Shown piece by piece: positions 1 to 9,282 of a stretch of DNA of 64,000 nucleotides. The first letter of the stretch is position 1. Every line of letters begins with the position of its first letter. The DNA is taken from positions 1 through 64,000 of the forward strand of contig NZ_SLWX01000018.1 of the NCBI RefSeq assembly GCF_004340525.1. Direction: 5' to 3'. Source of the DNA: Chromatocurvus halotolerans. GTDB lineage: Bacteria; Pseudomonadota; Gammaproteobacteria; Pseudomonadales; Halieaceae. The position numbers were made by a program, and so were the translations under genes. The notes under the pieces are model-generated. The model saw only the letters and a program-made list of their open reading frames with translations, made no database searches and had not been told where the DNA came from.

Positions 1-60
1 ACTCAGAACCACCAGAAGCAAAACTAACAGCTTTGAACCGTTACCACGACTTTAAACCGT

Positions 61-86
61 GTCTGTCGGACGTGAGTCCGACAGAC
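61..86 (+). promoter_or_regulatory. Perfect stem-loop upstream of trkH
   Basis: An 11-bp perfect inverted repeat (arms 61-71 and 76-86) closes a GTGA loop, which is a GNRA-type tetraloop in RNA. It ends 15 nt before the trkH start codon and has no T-run after it, so it is not a standard rho-independent terminator. It could be an mRNA leader structure that affects trkH translation, or the end of an upstream transcript. I could not assign a gene to bases 1-101. Confidence 0.5.
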
Positions 87-101
87 TGCTAGGCGGTAGC
101 C

Positions 102-1550
102 GTGCACTTCTCGATCATCGCCAAGATACTCGGCGTGCTGCTGACCCTGTTCAGCAGTACGCTGCTGGTTCCACTCACCGTGGCGGTGATTGCCGACGAC
201 GCCACAGTCACCGGATTCTCCTACGCCTTCGCGCTCACCCTCACCAGCGGTCTGACGCTCTGGCTGCCTTTCCGCTCGCGTCAGCGCGAGCTGCGCATAC
301 GCGACGGCTTCCTCGTGACATCCCTGTTCTGGACCATCCTGGGGCTGTTCGGGTCGCTGCCCTTCGCGCTGACGGAGTCCCTCGGCGTCGACCCGATGGA
401 TGCCGTGTTCGAGTCCATTTCCGGACTGACCACGACCGGCGCCACGGTACTCACCGGCCTTGACGATATGCCCGCCTCCATTCTGCTTTACCGGCAACTG
501 CTGCAGTGGCTCGGCGGCATCGGCATCATCGTCATCGCGGTGGCCATTCTGCCGATGCTAGGCATCGGGGGCATGCAGCTGTACCGAACAGAAATACCCG
601 GGCCGTCCAAGGACACCAAGCTGACGCCGCGCATCGCGGGCACCGCAAAGGCGCTGTCCGCCGTCTATCTTTCGCTGACGGTGCTGTGCGGTGCGGCCTA
701 CTATGCCGCCGGCATGAGCGCCTTCGATGCCCTCTGCCATGCCATGTCCACGGTTGCCATCGGTGGCTTCAGCACGCATGACGCGAGCATGGGTTTCTTC
801 GACAGCAACGTGATTCTTCTGATCTGTAGCCTGTTCATGCTGATCTCGGGTATCAGCTTCGGCATGCACTACATTGCCTGGAGCCGGCGCAACTTCAGCG
901 GCTACCGCAGCGACTCGGAGACGCGCTTTTATCTTAACGCCATCGCCATCTGCACGATCATCACCTGCGGTTTTCTGCTCGCCAGTGCCACGCTGGATCT
1001 TGAGGACAGCCTGGTGCACGGTCTTTTCCAGACCATTTCCATTGTCACGACAAGCGGGTTTGCCACACAGGATTTCAGTATCTGGCCGCTGTTCCTGCCC
1101 ATCATGCTGATCATGTTTTCCTTTATGGGTGGCTGCGTGGGCTCCACCGCCGGGGGCATCAAGGCCATGCGGCTGATGCTCATCTATAAACAGGGAATAC
1201 GCGAGATGAAGCAGCTGGTCCACCCGCATGCGGTGATTCCGCTCAAGGTGGGCAACCGGCGGGTTGAGGCCAACGTGATCAGTGCCGTGTGGAGTTTTTT
1301 CGCGGTGTATACCTTTGTGTTTATTGTCCTGATGCTTGCGATCATGGCCACGGGACTGGATTTTCTGACCGCGTTCTCTGCCATGGCAGCAACGCTGAAC
1401 AATCTCGGCCCCGGTCTCGGCGAGGTCGCCGCCAACTATGCGGGGATCACGGATTTCAGCAAGGGCGTCCTATGCCTTGCGATGCTGCTGGGGCGACTCG
1501 AAATCTTTACGCTGCTGGTGCTGTTCACGCCGGCATTCTGGCGACGCTGA
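102..1550 (+). CDS. trkH: Trk potassium uptake protein, membrane subunit
   Basis: Potassium-translocating subunit of the Trk system in the inner membrane. It normally works with the NAD-binding regulator TrkA, which is not in the window. The 482 residues match the usual TrkH length. The four pore-loop signatures are visible in order: TTTGATV, TVAIGGFSTH, TTSGFATQ and TLNNLGPGLG, separated by hydrophobic helices. The C-terminus (LGRLEIFTLLVLFTPAFW) is typical. The start is a GTG preceded by AGGCGG five bases upstream, so the first codon is moderately certain. The gene ends ten bases from the convergent djlA, with no terminator between them. Confidence 0.96.
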   Translation: MHFSIIAKILGVLLTLFSSTLLVPLTVAVIADDATVTGFSYAFALTLTSGLTLWLPFRSRQRELRIRDGFLVTSLFWTILGLFGSLPFALTESLGVDPMDAVFESISGLTTTGATVLTGLDDMPASILLYRQLLQWLGGIGIIVIAVAILPMLGIGGMQLYRTEIPGPSKDTKLTPRIAGTAKALSAVYLSLTVLCGAAYYAAGMSAFDALCHAMSTVAIGGFSTHDASMGFFDSNVILLICSLFMLISGISFGMHYIAWSRRNFSGYRSDSETRFYLNAIAICTIITCGFLLASATLDLEDSLVHGLFQTISIVTTSGFATQDFSIWPLFLPIMLIMFSFMGGCVGSTAGGIKAMRLMLIYKQGIREMKQLVHPHAVIPLKVGNRRVEANVISAVWSFFAVYTFVFIVLMLAIMATGLDFLTAFSAMAATLNNLGPGLGEVAANYAGITDFSKGVLCLAMLLGRLEIFTLLVLFTPAFWRR

Positions 1551-1560
1551 TCGCGACGGC

Positions 1561-2358
1561 CTACTTCAGGCCACGCGACTTGCGGATCATGTCGTAGGCC
1601 ACCTGTATCTCCTGGGCCCGCTCCGTCGCGACCTTGAGCATGTCCTCGGGCACGCCGCGGGCGATCAGCTTGTCGGGATGGTGCTCACTCATCAGTTTGC
1701 GATAGGCGCGCTTGAGCGCACGGTCATCCACCTTCTCGCTGACGCCCAGTGCCGCATAGGCATCCTTGAGGCTCGTCCCCGGCTGCACGCCCCCCGAGGC
1801 ACCGCGGTCGCCGTGGAAGTGCTCCTGCGCCCGGGTCATGTTGAGCAGCTGCTCCAGCTGGGCATCGCTGTAACCCAGCAGGCCGGCCAGGCGACCGAGC
1901 ACGGCACGCTCCGCGGGCTCCAGCGCATGATCCGCGAGCGCCAGCGAAATCAGGAAGAGCAGCAGCGTCTGCCTGAGGCGGCGCTGACCGTGGCAGGCCC
2001 TGAGGAACTCGGCAACCACCGGCTCAGGGTCGAAACCCGCCGCAGAGCCCCGCTTGAACAGGCTGATGGCCTCCTGACGCTGGTGCGCATCGAGACCCAT
2101 TTGCCGGAACAGGGCCTCGGTGTGCGCAACTTCTTTCTCTGACACCCGACCATCGGCCTTGGCAACATGGCCCAGCAACAGGAAACAGGTGTCAAAAAAG
2201 CTTTTTTGCGTCCTGGCTATCTGCTCGGGGGAGCCGTAGTGCAGCGTTTTCAGCAGCCCGCGATCAAACGCGTGGCCGAGGAGAAGACCGAGAATAAGTC
2301 CCACCGGGCCGGCGACCAGAAGACCGATGAGGCCGGCTACGAGCTTACCGTAGAACAT
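1561..2358 (-). CDS. djlA: DnaJ-like membrane co-chaperone DjlA
   Basis: Membrane-anchored co-chaperone that stimulates DnaK through a J domain. The 265 residues follow the DjlA plan: one N-terminal glycine-rich transmembrane segment (about residues 5-28), a central TerB-like helical domain (about 50-180, with a DGRVSEKEV-type stretch), and a C-terminal J domain (about 200-265) that keeps the essential HPD motif in SEHHPDKL. The gene lies 50 bases downstream of the acyltransferase gene on the opposite side of a short tandem repeat, and converges on trkH. Confidence 0.94.
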   Translation of the reverse strand: MFYGKLVAGLIGLLVAGPVGLILGLLLGHAFDRGLLKTLHYGSPEQIARTQKSFFDTCFLLLGHVAKADGRVSEKEVAHTEALFRQMGLDAHQRQEAISLFKRGSAAGFDPEPVVAEFLRACHGQRRLRQTLLLFLISLALADHALEPAERAVLGRLAGLLGYSDAQLEQLLNMTRAQEHFHGDRGASGGVQPGTSLKDAYAALGVSEKVDDRALKRAYRKLMSEHHPDKLIARGVPEDMLKVATERAQEIQVAYDMIRKSRGLK

Positions 2359-2377
2359 AAGCGTTGCCTGAATCGGT

Positions 2378-2407
2378 CATGGATGGAGGCATCATGGATG
2401 GAAGCAT
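2378..2407. repeat. Two tandem 15-bp copies between djlA and the acyltransferase gene
   Basis: Two adjacent copies (2378-2392 and 2393-2407) of the 15-mer CATGGATGGAGGCAT differ at one base. They fill most of the 50-base gap upstream of djlA and abut the stop codon of the gene at 2409. This is probably a slippage duplication. No function is evident. Confidence 0.7.
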
Positions 2408-2408
2408 C

Positions 2409-3341
2409 CTAAAGGTTTCTGTAATGATCCGGGTACACGGCGGGCCGCTGTCGAAAACGCTTGTACTCCCACTGGTACTGCTCGGGACAATGGCGCAGAC
2501 AGGCCTCGACGCCTCGGTTCAGGGCCGCCAGAGAGCGCTCAAGGTCGGCAGAGTAGATATCCTCCTCGGCGGGCAGAAAGCGGATGTGGAACCCGCCCTT
2601 CACTCGCTGCGCAAAGCCGAAAACGGCCAGCGCGCCGCTACGCTGTATGACCTTGCTCGCCAGCGTACCGGTAAAACATGGAATGTTCATGAATGGCACA
2701 TTGAGACCCGCCGTCATCGCCCGTGGCACCTGATCCGGAAGAATGCCGGAAATCTGCCCCTCGCGCACGCTGCGCACCAGGGCCGCCAGGCCGCGGGGAG
2801 TCGTCGGCACCAGCCGGGCCCCGCTGCGCTCCCTGGCGCTGCGCAGCAGTCCGTCCAGTTCCCGCATGTGAGGCGGCTCGTAAAGCGATACCAGGGGACC
2901 CAACAACGCAACATGCAGGCCAAGCACCTCCCAATTGCCGAGGTGCGGTCCGAGAACGACTACGCCACGGCCTGAAGCCAAGGCGGCACGCACGGCGTCT
3001 TCTCCAGAGACTTCGCGAATCAGTCCCTTTACGTGCCCGATGTCTCTGAGCCACACATGCCCCATTTCACAGGCAGCCTGTGCGGTGGCGGAAAAACTCC
3101 CACGAGCCAGTCGATGCTGCTCAGGCGGGCCAAGTTCCGGAAAAGCCAGGCGGACATTGCGCTCGGTGATGCGGCGACTGGGCGGGGACCGCAGCCATGC
3201 GACCCGCGCCGCGACGCGCCCCAGCGCGCGGGCTGCAGACAGCGGCAGCCAGGCGCAAATACCCAGCAGGAGGCGCACTGCGCCAGCCCTGACGGATCGG
3301 GGCAATGTTGAGGGTGTTAACGGGGGAGAGCGACGCGACAT
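2409..3341 (-). CDS. LpxL/HtrB-family lysophospholipid (lipid A) acyltransferase
   Basis: Member of the LpxL/LpxM/HtrB family, inner-membrane enzymes that move an acyl chain from acyl-ACP onto lipid A precursors or related lipids. The 310 residues match family length. There is an N-terminal hydrophobic segment ([14 protein letters not shown]). The catalytic HX4E motif is intact in [11 protein letters not shown], and the [11 protein letters not shown] and GILPDQVP blocks are typical. I cannot tell from sequence whether it is the primary LpxL, a paralogue, or an ornithine-lipid type enzyme. It is divergent from glyQ, with about 100 bases between the starts. Confidence 0.9.
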   Translation of the reverse strand: MSRRSPPLTPSTLPRSVRAGAVRLLLGICAWLPLSAARALGRVAARVAWLRSPPSRRITERNVRLAFPELGPPEQHRLARGSFSATAQAACEMGHVWLRDIGHVKGLIREVSGEDAVRAALASGRGVVVLGPHLGNWEVLGLHVALLGPLVSLYEPPHMRELDGLLRSARERSGARLVPTTPRGLAALVRSVREGQISGILPDQVPRAMTAGLNVPFMNIPCFTGTLASKVIQRSGALAVFGFAQRVKGGFHIRFLPAEEDIYSADLERSLAALNRGVEACLRHCPEQYQWEYKRFRQRPAVYPDHYRNL

Positions 3342-3371
3342 CGCCGCATATTATGCCGCCAAAAGACACTG

Positions 3372-3377
3372 TATAAT
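3372..3377 (+). promoter_or_regulatory. -10 box of the glyQ promoter
   Basis: A perfect TATAAT lies 66 bases upstream of the glyQ ATG in the divergent gap between the acyltransferase gene and glyQ. No convincing -35 hexamer is present at 17 bp, so the -35 part is uncertain. Confidence 0.5.
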
Positions 3378-3443
3378 AGCGCCCTTTTTGCGCCACTGAC
3401 TTCCAGTGATCGCAACAGGACAGGCAAAGGCACGCGCAACCCT

Positions 3444-4388
3444 ATGCAACAGACCCTCACCTTTCAGGACCTGATCCTGCGCCTGCAGGCCTTCTGGGGC
3501 GAACATGGCTGCGTGATACTGCAGCCTCTGGACATGGAAGTCGGCGCTGGCACCTTCCACCCGGCAACCTTCCTGCGCGCTCTGGGACCGGAAAACTGGA
3601 ATGCCGCCTACGTCCAGCCCAGCCGTCGACCGACCGACGGCCGCTACGGCGAGAATCCGAACCGCCTGCAGCATTATTACCAGTTCCAGGTGGTCATGAA
3701 GCCGTCACCGCCGGATTTCCAGGAGCTGTACCTGCAATCCCTCACTGCCCTCGGGGTGGACATGGAAATCCACGACGTCCGCTTTGTCGAGGATAACTGG
3801 GAGTCGCCCACTCTGGGTGCCTGGGGTCTGGGCTGGGAAGTGTGGCTCAACGGCATGGAAGTCACGCAGTTCACCTACTTCCAGCAGGCCGGCGGCCTTG
3901 AGTGTTTCCCGGTCACGGGTGAAATTACCTACGGCCTGGAGCGGATCGCGATGTATCTGCAGGGCGTCGATAGCGTGTACGACCTGGTCTGGGCGCAGAC
4001 GCCAGCGGGGCCTGTCACCTACGGCGACGTCTACCATCAGAATGAAGTGGAAATGTCGCGCTACAATTTTCAGGAGGCGGATGTCGATTTCCTGTTCCAG
4101 CAGTTTGACCACTGCGAGAAAGAGGCGCAGCGGCTGGTTCAGGCAGCGCTGCCCCTGCCGGCCTATGAGCTGGTCATGAAGGCATCACACACGTTCAACC
4201 TGCTCGACGCGCGCCACGCCATATCGGTCACCGAGCGCCAGCGATTCATCCTGCGGGTGCGAACCCTGGCCAGGGCAGTTGCCGGTGCCTATGTCGACGC
4301 CCGCGCGCGCCTGGGCTTCCCCATGGCATCCGACGCCCACCGTGAGCAGGCCCTGTCACAGTGGCAGGCAGCGGAGGCGAAATCATGA
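3444..4388 (+). CDS. glyQ: Glycine--tRNA ligase alpha subunit
   Basis: Catalytic subunit of the bacterial alpha2beta2 glycyl-tRNA synthetase (class II), which charges tRNA-Gly. At 314 residues it matches the usual 300-315. The start [23 protein letters not shown] and the blocks [30 protein letters not shown] and [13 protein letters not shown] are family signatures. It overlaps glyS by four bases (ATGA), which indicates translational coupling and equal subunit supply. Confidence 0.98.
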   Translation: MQQTLTFQDLILRLQAFWGEHGCVILQPLDMEVGAGTFHPATFLRALGPENWNAAYVQPSRRPTDGRYGENPNRLQHYYQFQVVMKPSPPDFQELYLQSLTALGVDMEIHDVRFVEDNWESPTLGAWGLGWEVWLNGMEVTQFTYFQQAGGLECFPVTGEITYGLERIAMYLQGVDSVYDLVWAQTPAGPVTYGDVYHQNEVEMSRYNFQEADVDFLFQQFDHCEKEAQRLVQAALPLPAYELVMKASHTFNLLDARHAISVTERQRFILRVRTLARAVAGAYVDARARLGFPMASDAHREQALSQWQAAEAKS

Positions 4389-6466
4389 GCACCGCGGCCG
4401 TACTGGTAGAGCTGGGCACTGAAGAACTGCCGCCAACGTCGCTGGCAGCACTGGGCCTGGCGTTCCGCGACGGTATCGTCGCTGCGCTGAAAGAGCAGGG
4501 GCTGGTCATTCACGGCGATGCGCAGTGGTATGCCACGCCCCGACGTCTTGCCGTGGTGATTGACGCCGTGGAGACACAGGCGGCGGCGACCACCATCACC
4601 CTGCTGGGGCCACCGGCAGACAGGGCACGCACGAACACCGGCGACTGGAGCCCGGCCGCACTCGGTTTCGCGCGCAAACAGGGCATTGAGCCTGCACAGC
4701 TGCAGGAAATCGATACGGAGAAAGGTCTTCGACTGGGCCTGCAGCAGGAGCAGGCCGGCGCCAGTCTCCGCGACGTACTGATCGATGCGATCAACAGCAG
4801 CATATCCAACCTGCCCATCGCGAAGCGCATGCGCTGGGGCAGCAGCCGCGTTGAATTTGTCCGCCCCGCGCACTGGGTGGTGGCTCTCGTCGATGAAGAC
4901 GTCGTTCAGGGCGAGGTACTCGGTATCGCCACTGGCAGGACGACGCGCGGCCATCGCGTGCACAGCAATCACGACATTGAGCTGTCTGCCCCCGGCGATT
5001 ACGTGTCAACACTGGAAGCGGCACGCGTGGTGCCTGAGGTTGCCCGTCGCCGCCAGATGATTCTCGATCAGGTAAAGGTGGAAGCCAGCGCCATCGGCGC
5101 GCACGCCGTCATCGACGACGATCTGCTGGACGAGGTCACCGGCCTGGTGGAATGGCCTGTCGCCCTCACCGGCGCGTTTGAAGCGCGCTTCCTCGACGTG
5201 CCCGCCGAAGCGCTTATCTCTTCCATGAAGGAACATCAGAAGTATTTTCACCTGGTGGATGACGGCGGCAAGCTGCTGCCGAATTTCATCACCATCAGCA
5301 ATATCGAGAGCAAGGACCCGATTCAGGTGATCGCGGGCAACGAGCGCGTCATCCGACCGCGCCTGAGCGATGCCGCGTTCTTCTATGAGCAGGATCGCCG
5401 GAAAACCCTCGACAGTCGCGTGGACTCACTCGAGCAGGTCGTGTTCCAGAAAGCACTCGGCACGCTCTACGACAAGACCCTGCGGTTGACGGGACTGGCT
5501 CGCGGGCTGGCGGGCACCCTGGGCGCCGATCCCGCGCACTGCGAGCGTGCAGCCAGGCTGGCCAAGACCGATCTTGTCAGCGAGATGGTGCTTGAGTTTG
5601 CTGACCTGCAAGGGATAGCGGGCGCTTACTACGCTCGCAACGACGGTGAACCGGAGGCGGTAGCTACCGCGCTGCAGCAACAGTACTGGCCGCGCTTTTC
5701 CGGCGACCGGCTGCCATCGGAACCGGTGGCGACCTGCCTGGCACTGGCGGATCGCCTCGATACGCTCGTGGGGATATTCGGGATCGGACAGCCACCCACC
5801 GGATCACGTGACCCCTTTGCACTGCGCCGCGCCTCCCTCGCGGTGCTGCGCATCCTGGTGGAGAAAGCCATCGATACCGACCTGCGCGTCTGCCTAGAGC
5901 TGGCGCGGGACCAGTATCCGCAGGGCGTGCTAGGCACCGACAGTATCGACCCCGTGCTCGATTACATGCTGGAGCGCTTCCGCGCCTGGTTCGAGGACGA
6001 GGGCATTCCGGCTGAGCACTTCCGCGCTGTGGCCGCGCTGGGTCTCACCCGGCCGCTGGAGTTCCAGCAGCGGGTGCATGCCGTGCATCGCTTCAGCCAG
6101 CTTCCGGAATCCGCGGCTCTCGCCGCGGCGAACAAGCGCGTTGCCAATATCCTGGGCAAGCTCGATCGCGAACACAGCTTTGCCAGCGTCGATCCGACAC
6201 GCTTTGTTGAAACAGAAGAGGGCGCGCTATGGCAATCCCTGGCGCAGTCCGGCGATGCCGCCCGACAACAGCTCGCTGCCGGTGCGTACACCGAGGCGCT
6301 GGCTGAGCTTGCAGCACTGCGCGATCCCGTCGACGCCTTTTTTGACAGGGTCATGGTCAATGCAGAGGACGAGTCCCTGCGCCGCAACCGGCTGAATCTT
6401 CTGCACGAGCTTCGGCAGGTGTTCATGCAGGTAGCGGATATCTCACAGCTGGTGGTGTCACGCTGA
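4385..6466 (+). CDS. glyS: Glycine--tRNA ligase beta subunit
   Basis: Beta subunit of tetrameric glycyl-tRNA synthetase, needed for tRNA binding and full activity. The ATG at 4385 overlaps the glyQ stop and gives 693 residues (E. coli about 689) beginning [17 protein letters not shown], the classic N-terminus. An upstream in-frame GTG would add eight residues and is rejected. The SMKEHQKYF and [11 protein letters not shown] motifs are present. The C-terminal anticodon-binding-like region (about 560-693) is complete. Confidence 0.98.
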   Translation: MSTAAVLVELGTEELPPTSLAALGLAFRDGIVAALKEQGLVIHGDAQWYATPRRLAVVIDAVETQAAATTITLLGPPADRARTNTGDWSPAALGFARKQGIEPAQLQEIDTEKGLRLGLQQEQAGASLRDVLIDAINSSISNLPIAKRMRWGSSRVEFVRPAHWVVALVDEDVVQGEVLGIATGRTTRGHRVHSNHDIELSAPGDYVSTLEAARVVPEVARRRQMILDQVKVEASAIGAHAVIDDDLLDEVTGLVEWPVALTGAFEARFLDVPAEALISSMKEHQKYFHLVDDGGKLLPNFITISNIESKDPIQVIAGNERVIRPRLSDAAFFYEQDRRKTLDSRVDSLEQVVFQKALGTLYDKTLRLTGLARGLAGTLGADPAHCERAARLAKTDLVSEMVLEFADLQGIAGAYYARNDGEPEAVATALQQQYWPRFSGDRLPSEPVATCLALADRLDTLVGIFGIGQPPTGSRDPFALRRASLAVLRILVEKAIDTDLRVCLELARDQYPQGVLGTDSIDPVLDYMLERFRAWFEDEGIPAEHFRAVAALGLTRPLEFQQRVHAVHRFSQLPESAALAAANKRVANILGKLDREHSFASVDPTRFVETEEGALWQSLAQSGDAARQQLAAGAYTEALAELAALRDPVDAFFDRVMVNAEDESLRRNRLNLLHELRQVFMQVADISQLVVSR

Positions 6467-6484
6467 TACGGATACGCTCTGCGT

Positions 6485-7789
6485 ATGCCCGCTATCGACG
6501 CATCGCTGTATCCGCTGATTGCCACCTGTCTGGTATCGGGTGCCGTCGCCGGGGTCCTGCTGTGCCTCGCCCTCGTCTGGCCGCGCCTGCGCCGGCTGGA
6601 GAGACTGCAGAAACAGCACGCCGACCTTTCCCGGCGTCTTGCCGGTAGCGAGGCGACGCTGCAGGAGCGTGATCGACGCTATCGCGAGCAGGTAAAGTTT
6701 CTGCGTGACAGCCGGGAACAGCTGACGCGCGATTTCGAAAATCTCGCCAACCGCATCTTCGACGACAAGGGACGGCGTTTCAACGCCAGCAGTCGTGAAT
6801 CCCTCGAGGCACTGCTGCGGCCCTTCCGGGAGCAGATTCACAGCTTCCAGTCGCGCGTCAACGAGGTGCACGCCGAGGCTCTGCGCGGCAATACCCTGCT
6901 GGAGGGGGAAATCCGCAAGGTCCTCGAGACCGGCCTGCAGATGAACGTGCAGGCGAGCAATCTGGCACAGGCCCTGAAAGGCGACAACAAGGCCATGGGC
7001 AACTGGGGTGAAGCGCAGCTGGAGCGCACGCTGGAGCTGTCGGGACTGCTGCGCGGCGATCACTACGACAGCCAGCGCGCTTTCACCGACCCGGATGGGC
7101 GTCGACGCTTGCCGGATTTTCTCATCAAGCTTCCCGACGGCAAACACCTGGTCATCGACAGCAAGGTATCTCTGCTCGACTACAGCCGCGCAGTGTCCGC
7201 TCCCGGCGAAACCGAACGTAAGGAAGCGCTGACTTCTCACGCAAAGTCTGTGAAACGGCACATTGATGATCTGGCGGCCAAGGATTACGGCAACCTCGCT
7301 GAACTGGGAAGCCCCAGCTTCGTGCTGATGTTCATGCCCGTGGAACCGGCTTACATCGAAGCCCTGAAAGCCGACCGCGGACTCTTCGACTACGGCTATC
7401 AGCGCAATGTGGTGCTGGTGTCGCACACGACCCTGATGCCGGTACTGCGAACGGTGGCAAACCTGTGGATGGTTGACCGCAGCCATCGTGAAGTCCGCGA
7501 AATCGCCGACGCCGCCGGCGATATCTATAATCAGGTAAGCACCCTGTCAAAGCGACTTTCCGGACTCGGAAAGTCTCTCACCGCCGCAAGCAATCACTAC
7601 AACAGTACCGTCACCGCTCTCGTGGGAAACCAGGGGTTACATGGCAAGGTTGATCGCTTCAAGGGACTCTCGGCGCGCGCCAGCAAGACTCTGCCCGACA
7701 TGGAGTCGCTGCACCTGGACAGCGAAGGCGAGCGAATCGATCTCGCCATGCAGGCCCGGCGGCTGGATGGCAGCGATGAAGACAGTTGA
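6485..7789 (+). CDS. rmuC: DNA recombination protein RmuC
   Basis: RmuC family protein, a predicted nuclease-like factor that limits inversions at short inverted repeats. The 434 residues contain an N-terminal transmembrane segment (about 8-30), a coiled-coil region (about 35-150), and a C-terminal RmuC domain with blocks such as MGNWGEAQLERTLELSGL, DGRRRLPDFLIKLPDGKHLVIDSK and FVLMFMPVEPAY. The LPDFLIKLPDGKHLVIDSK region resembles a PD-(D/E)XK nuclease core. It starts 18 bases after glyS and is probably co-transcribed with it. It is the last housekeeping gene before the accessory patch. Confidence 0.93.
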   Translation: MPAIDASLYPLIATCLVSGAVAGVLLCLALVWPRLRRLERLQKQHADLSRRLAGSEATLQERDRRYREQVKFLRDSREQLTRDFENLANRIFDDKGRRFNASSRESLEALLRPFREQIHSFQSRVNEVHAEALRGNTLLEGEIRKVLETGLQMNVQASNLAQALKGDNKAMGNWGEAQLERTLELSGLLRGDHYDSQRAFTDPDGRRRLPDFLIKLPDGKHLVIDSKVSLLDYSRAVSAPGETERKEALTSHAKSVKRHIDDLAAKDYGNLAELGSPSFVLMFMPVEPAYIEALKADRGLFDYGYQRNVVLVSHTTLMPVLRTVANLWMVDRSHREVREIADAAGDIYNQVSTLSKRLSGLGKSLTAASNHYNSTVTALVGNQGLHGKVDRFKGLSARASKTLPDMESLHLDSEGERIDLAMQARRLDGSDEDS

Positions 7790-7953
7790 TGAAAAACGGA
7801 CTCGCGTGCCGCTGTACCGCTCACTGCACGGCAAGACAGGCGTAAGCAGCGCGCGGCGGGGCACCATGCGTTAGGGGGGTCTGGCACTGTTTACGCCGTC
7901 ACCACAGACCGGTACCGTTGATGTCCCATGAATTGCCGGTGTAACGACACGCA

Positions 7954-8682
7954 GTGAATATCGATGAGCTAAAAGAAGCCGCAATGGCGACGAAGAAACG
8001 CTTCGATGTCGAGAAGGAGCAGATAACCGCCTTCAAGTGGTATCCCTATGGGACCTTGAGCAGCCTGTGGCACCTCGATGCCATGTTCCCCGACGAAGAG
8101 TTGATGGACCTGCTCAAGGGGAAGTCATTGGTTGACCTTGGTGCGCAGGACGGCGACAACGCTTTCTTTTACGAAAGCCTGGGGATCAACTGCACGGCTA
8201 TCGATAACCCGCCCACCAATCACAATGGAATGCAGGGCATCCGGGCCATGAAGGATGCGCTTCAGTCGAAGGTGCCGATTCACGAGATTGATCTCAACGG
8301 CTCCTTCGAGCTACCCGAAGACTATGACGTCGGCCTGCTTCTGGGCGTGCTTTACCATCTGGAGAATCCGGTTTACGCGTTAAAGCAGATCGGCAAGCGC
8401 GTAAACACCCTGCTTCTGTCTACGAAGGTTGCGTCCCACGCAGGTCCCGAGGCAGATGCCGTTTGCATTGCCGATCTGCCGCTCGCTTACTTCCTCGATT
8501 CACGAGAAGCGAATAACGATCCTACGAACTTCTGGGTGTTCAGCGAAACTGCCCTCCATCGTCTGTTCAAGCGCAGCGGATGGGACGTCGTGAAATACCG
8601 GACCGTAGGCAAGGAACGCTCGGACCCATATTCCCCTGACGGGAACCAGAGGGCTTTCGCCTTACTGCAACGCAGCGCCTGA
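7954..8682 (+). CDS. SAM-dependent methyltransferase, CmoB/DUF1698-like
   Basis: A 242-residue class I methyltransferase. Motif I is clear in SLVDLGAQDGDNAFFYESLG, followed by an acidic residue in CTAIDNPP. The stretch DVGLLLGVLYHLENPVYALKQI closely resembles the CmoB/DUF1698 group, in which CmoB carboxymethylates tRNA uridine 34. It lacks CmoB's N-terminal extension and is shorter than CmoB (about 320), so the substrate is unknown and could be a small molecule or sugar. Start codon is a GTG. The 164 bases upstream (7790-7953) contain no recognisable gene. It is the first gene of the accessory patch. Confidence 0.75.
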   Translation: MNIDELKEAAMATKKRFDVEKEQITAFKWYPYGTLSSLWHLDAMFPDEELMDLLKGKSLVDLGAQDGDNAFFYESLGINCTAIDNPPTNHNGMQGIRAMKDALQSKVPIHEIDLNGSFELPEDYDVGLLLGVLYHLENPVYALKQIGKRVNTLLLSTKVASHAGPEADAVCIADLPLAYFLDSREANNDPTNFWVFSETALHRLFKRSGWDVVKYRTVGKERSDPYSPDGNQRAFALLQRSA

Positions 8683-8748
8683 TCTGTGGCGACAAACTGC
8701 CCATTAACCATCCATCACCCGGCGCTGACTGCGCCCATGTTCTACACG

Positions 8749-8892
8749 TCAGGCAGGAGTCGCCTTCTTCTCTTTGGGTTGAACGCCGCTGACCCCGGAG
8801 GGGACTGCCGTGATTTTCCCGCCATCTCGCTTGTAAGTCTGAATTTGCTGATCAAGCTCCCGGCGCGAGAGCTCCTCTTTCTTCTTGGCCAT
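8749..8892 (-). CDS. Small basic protein with GGKI...PSGVSG motif
   Basis: A 47-residue reading frame too short for routine ORF calling. It begins MAKKKEELSRRELDQQI and ends in a lysine-rich tail. The centre reads DGGKITAVPSGVSG. Short gammaproteobacterial proteins with a GG-I-x-P-x-GVSG pattern after an EELD-type helix occur widely, as I recall, but I know no function for them; some similarity to the GG-containing segment of SutA-like RNA polymerase-binding proteins is possible. An AGGT element lies upstream of the ATG. The coding frame, composition and family-like motif support a real gene. Confidence 0.7.
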   Translation of the reverse strand: MAKKKEELSRRELDQQIQTYKRDGGKITAVPSGVSGVQPKEKKATPA

Positions 8893-9282
8893 GATGCTGT
8901 ACCTACTTTACCTGACGATGATTTTCGAGGCACGCGATGAACCCATCACACCTCTCAGTGTTTGCAGTCCATAGCATACGCGGTAGCTGGGCTCATCGGG
9001 GCTTTCGGTCAGCTAAATCAGTCCCCGAGGCGCAGAAAAACCATCACCTGGTGAAAATAGGCTGACTCGGGACTGTGCAGAGACATGACCTGGCGAGGGA
9101 GCAGAACTACCCTGAAAGCCGCTGGTGGATCGCACCCTTGTTCAATTTACGGGACGGGAGCTGTGCTCGTACACGGACCCACCCCATCAGCTTTCCATGT
9201 CAATGGCTGGTCAAGTGCTAGACTGAGCATTCATGGTGCCCTCCAGCCGACCCTCGGCCCCAAACCTCAGGCAATCGCTCCG
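8893..9282. other. 390-base non-coding stretch with nested inverted repeat
   Basis: No convincing gene lies between the small minus-strand protein and the diguanylate cyclase. The segment holds an imperfect inverted repeat (CAGTCCCCGAG at 9019-9029 against CTCGGGACTG at 9066-9075) whose loop contains a smaller one (TCACC-T-GGTGA, 9043-9053). The gap must carry divergent promoters for the two flanking genes. I could not pick out convincing -35/-10 pairs. Confidence 0.5.

Noticed and set aside
9085-9282. 66-residue N-terminal extension of the heptad diguanylate cyclase
   Set aside because: It lacks the heptad pattern and typical composition, and the ATG at 9283 immediately precedes the repeat.
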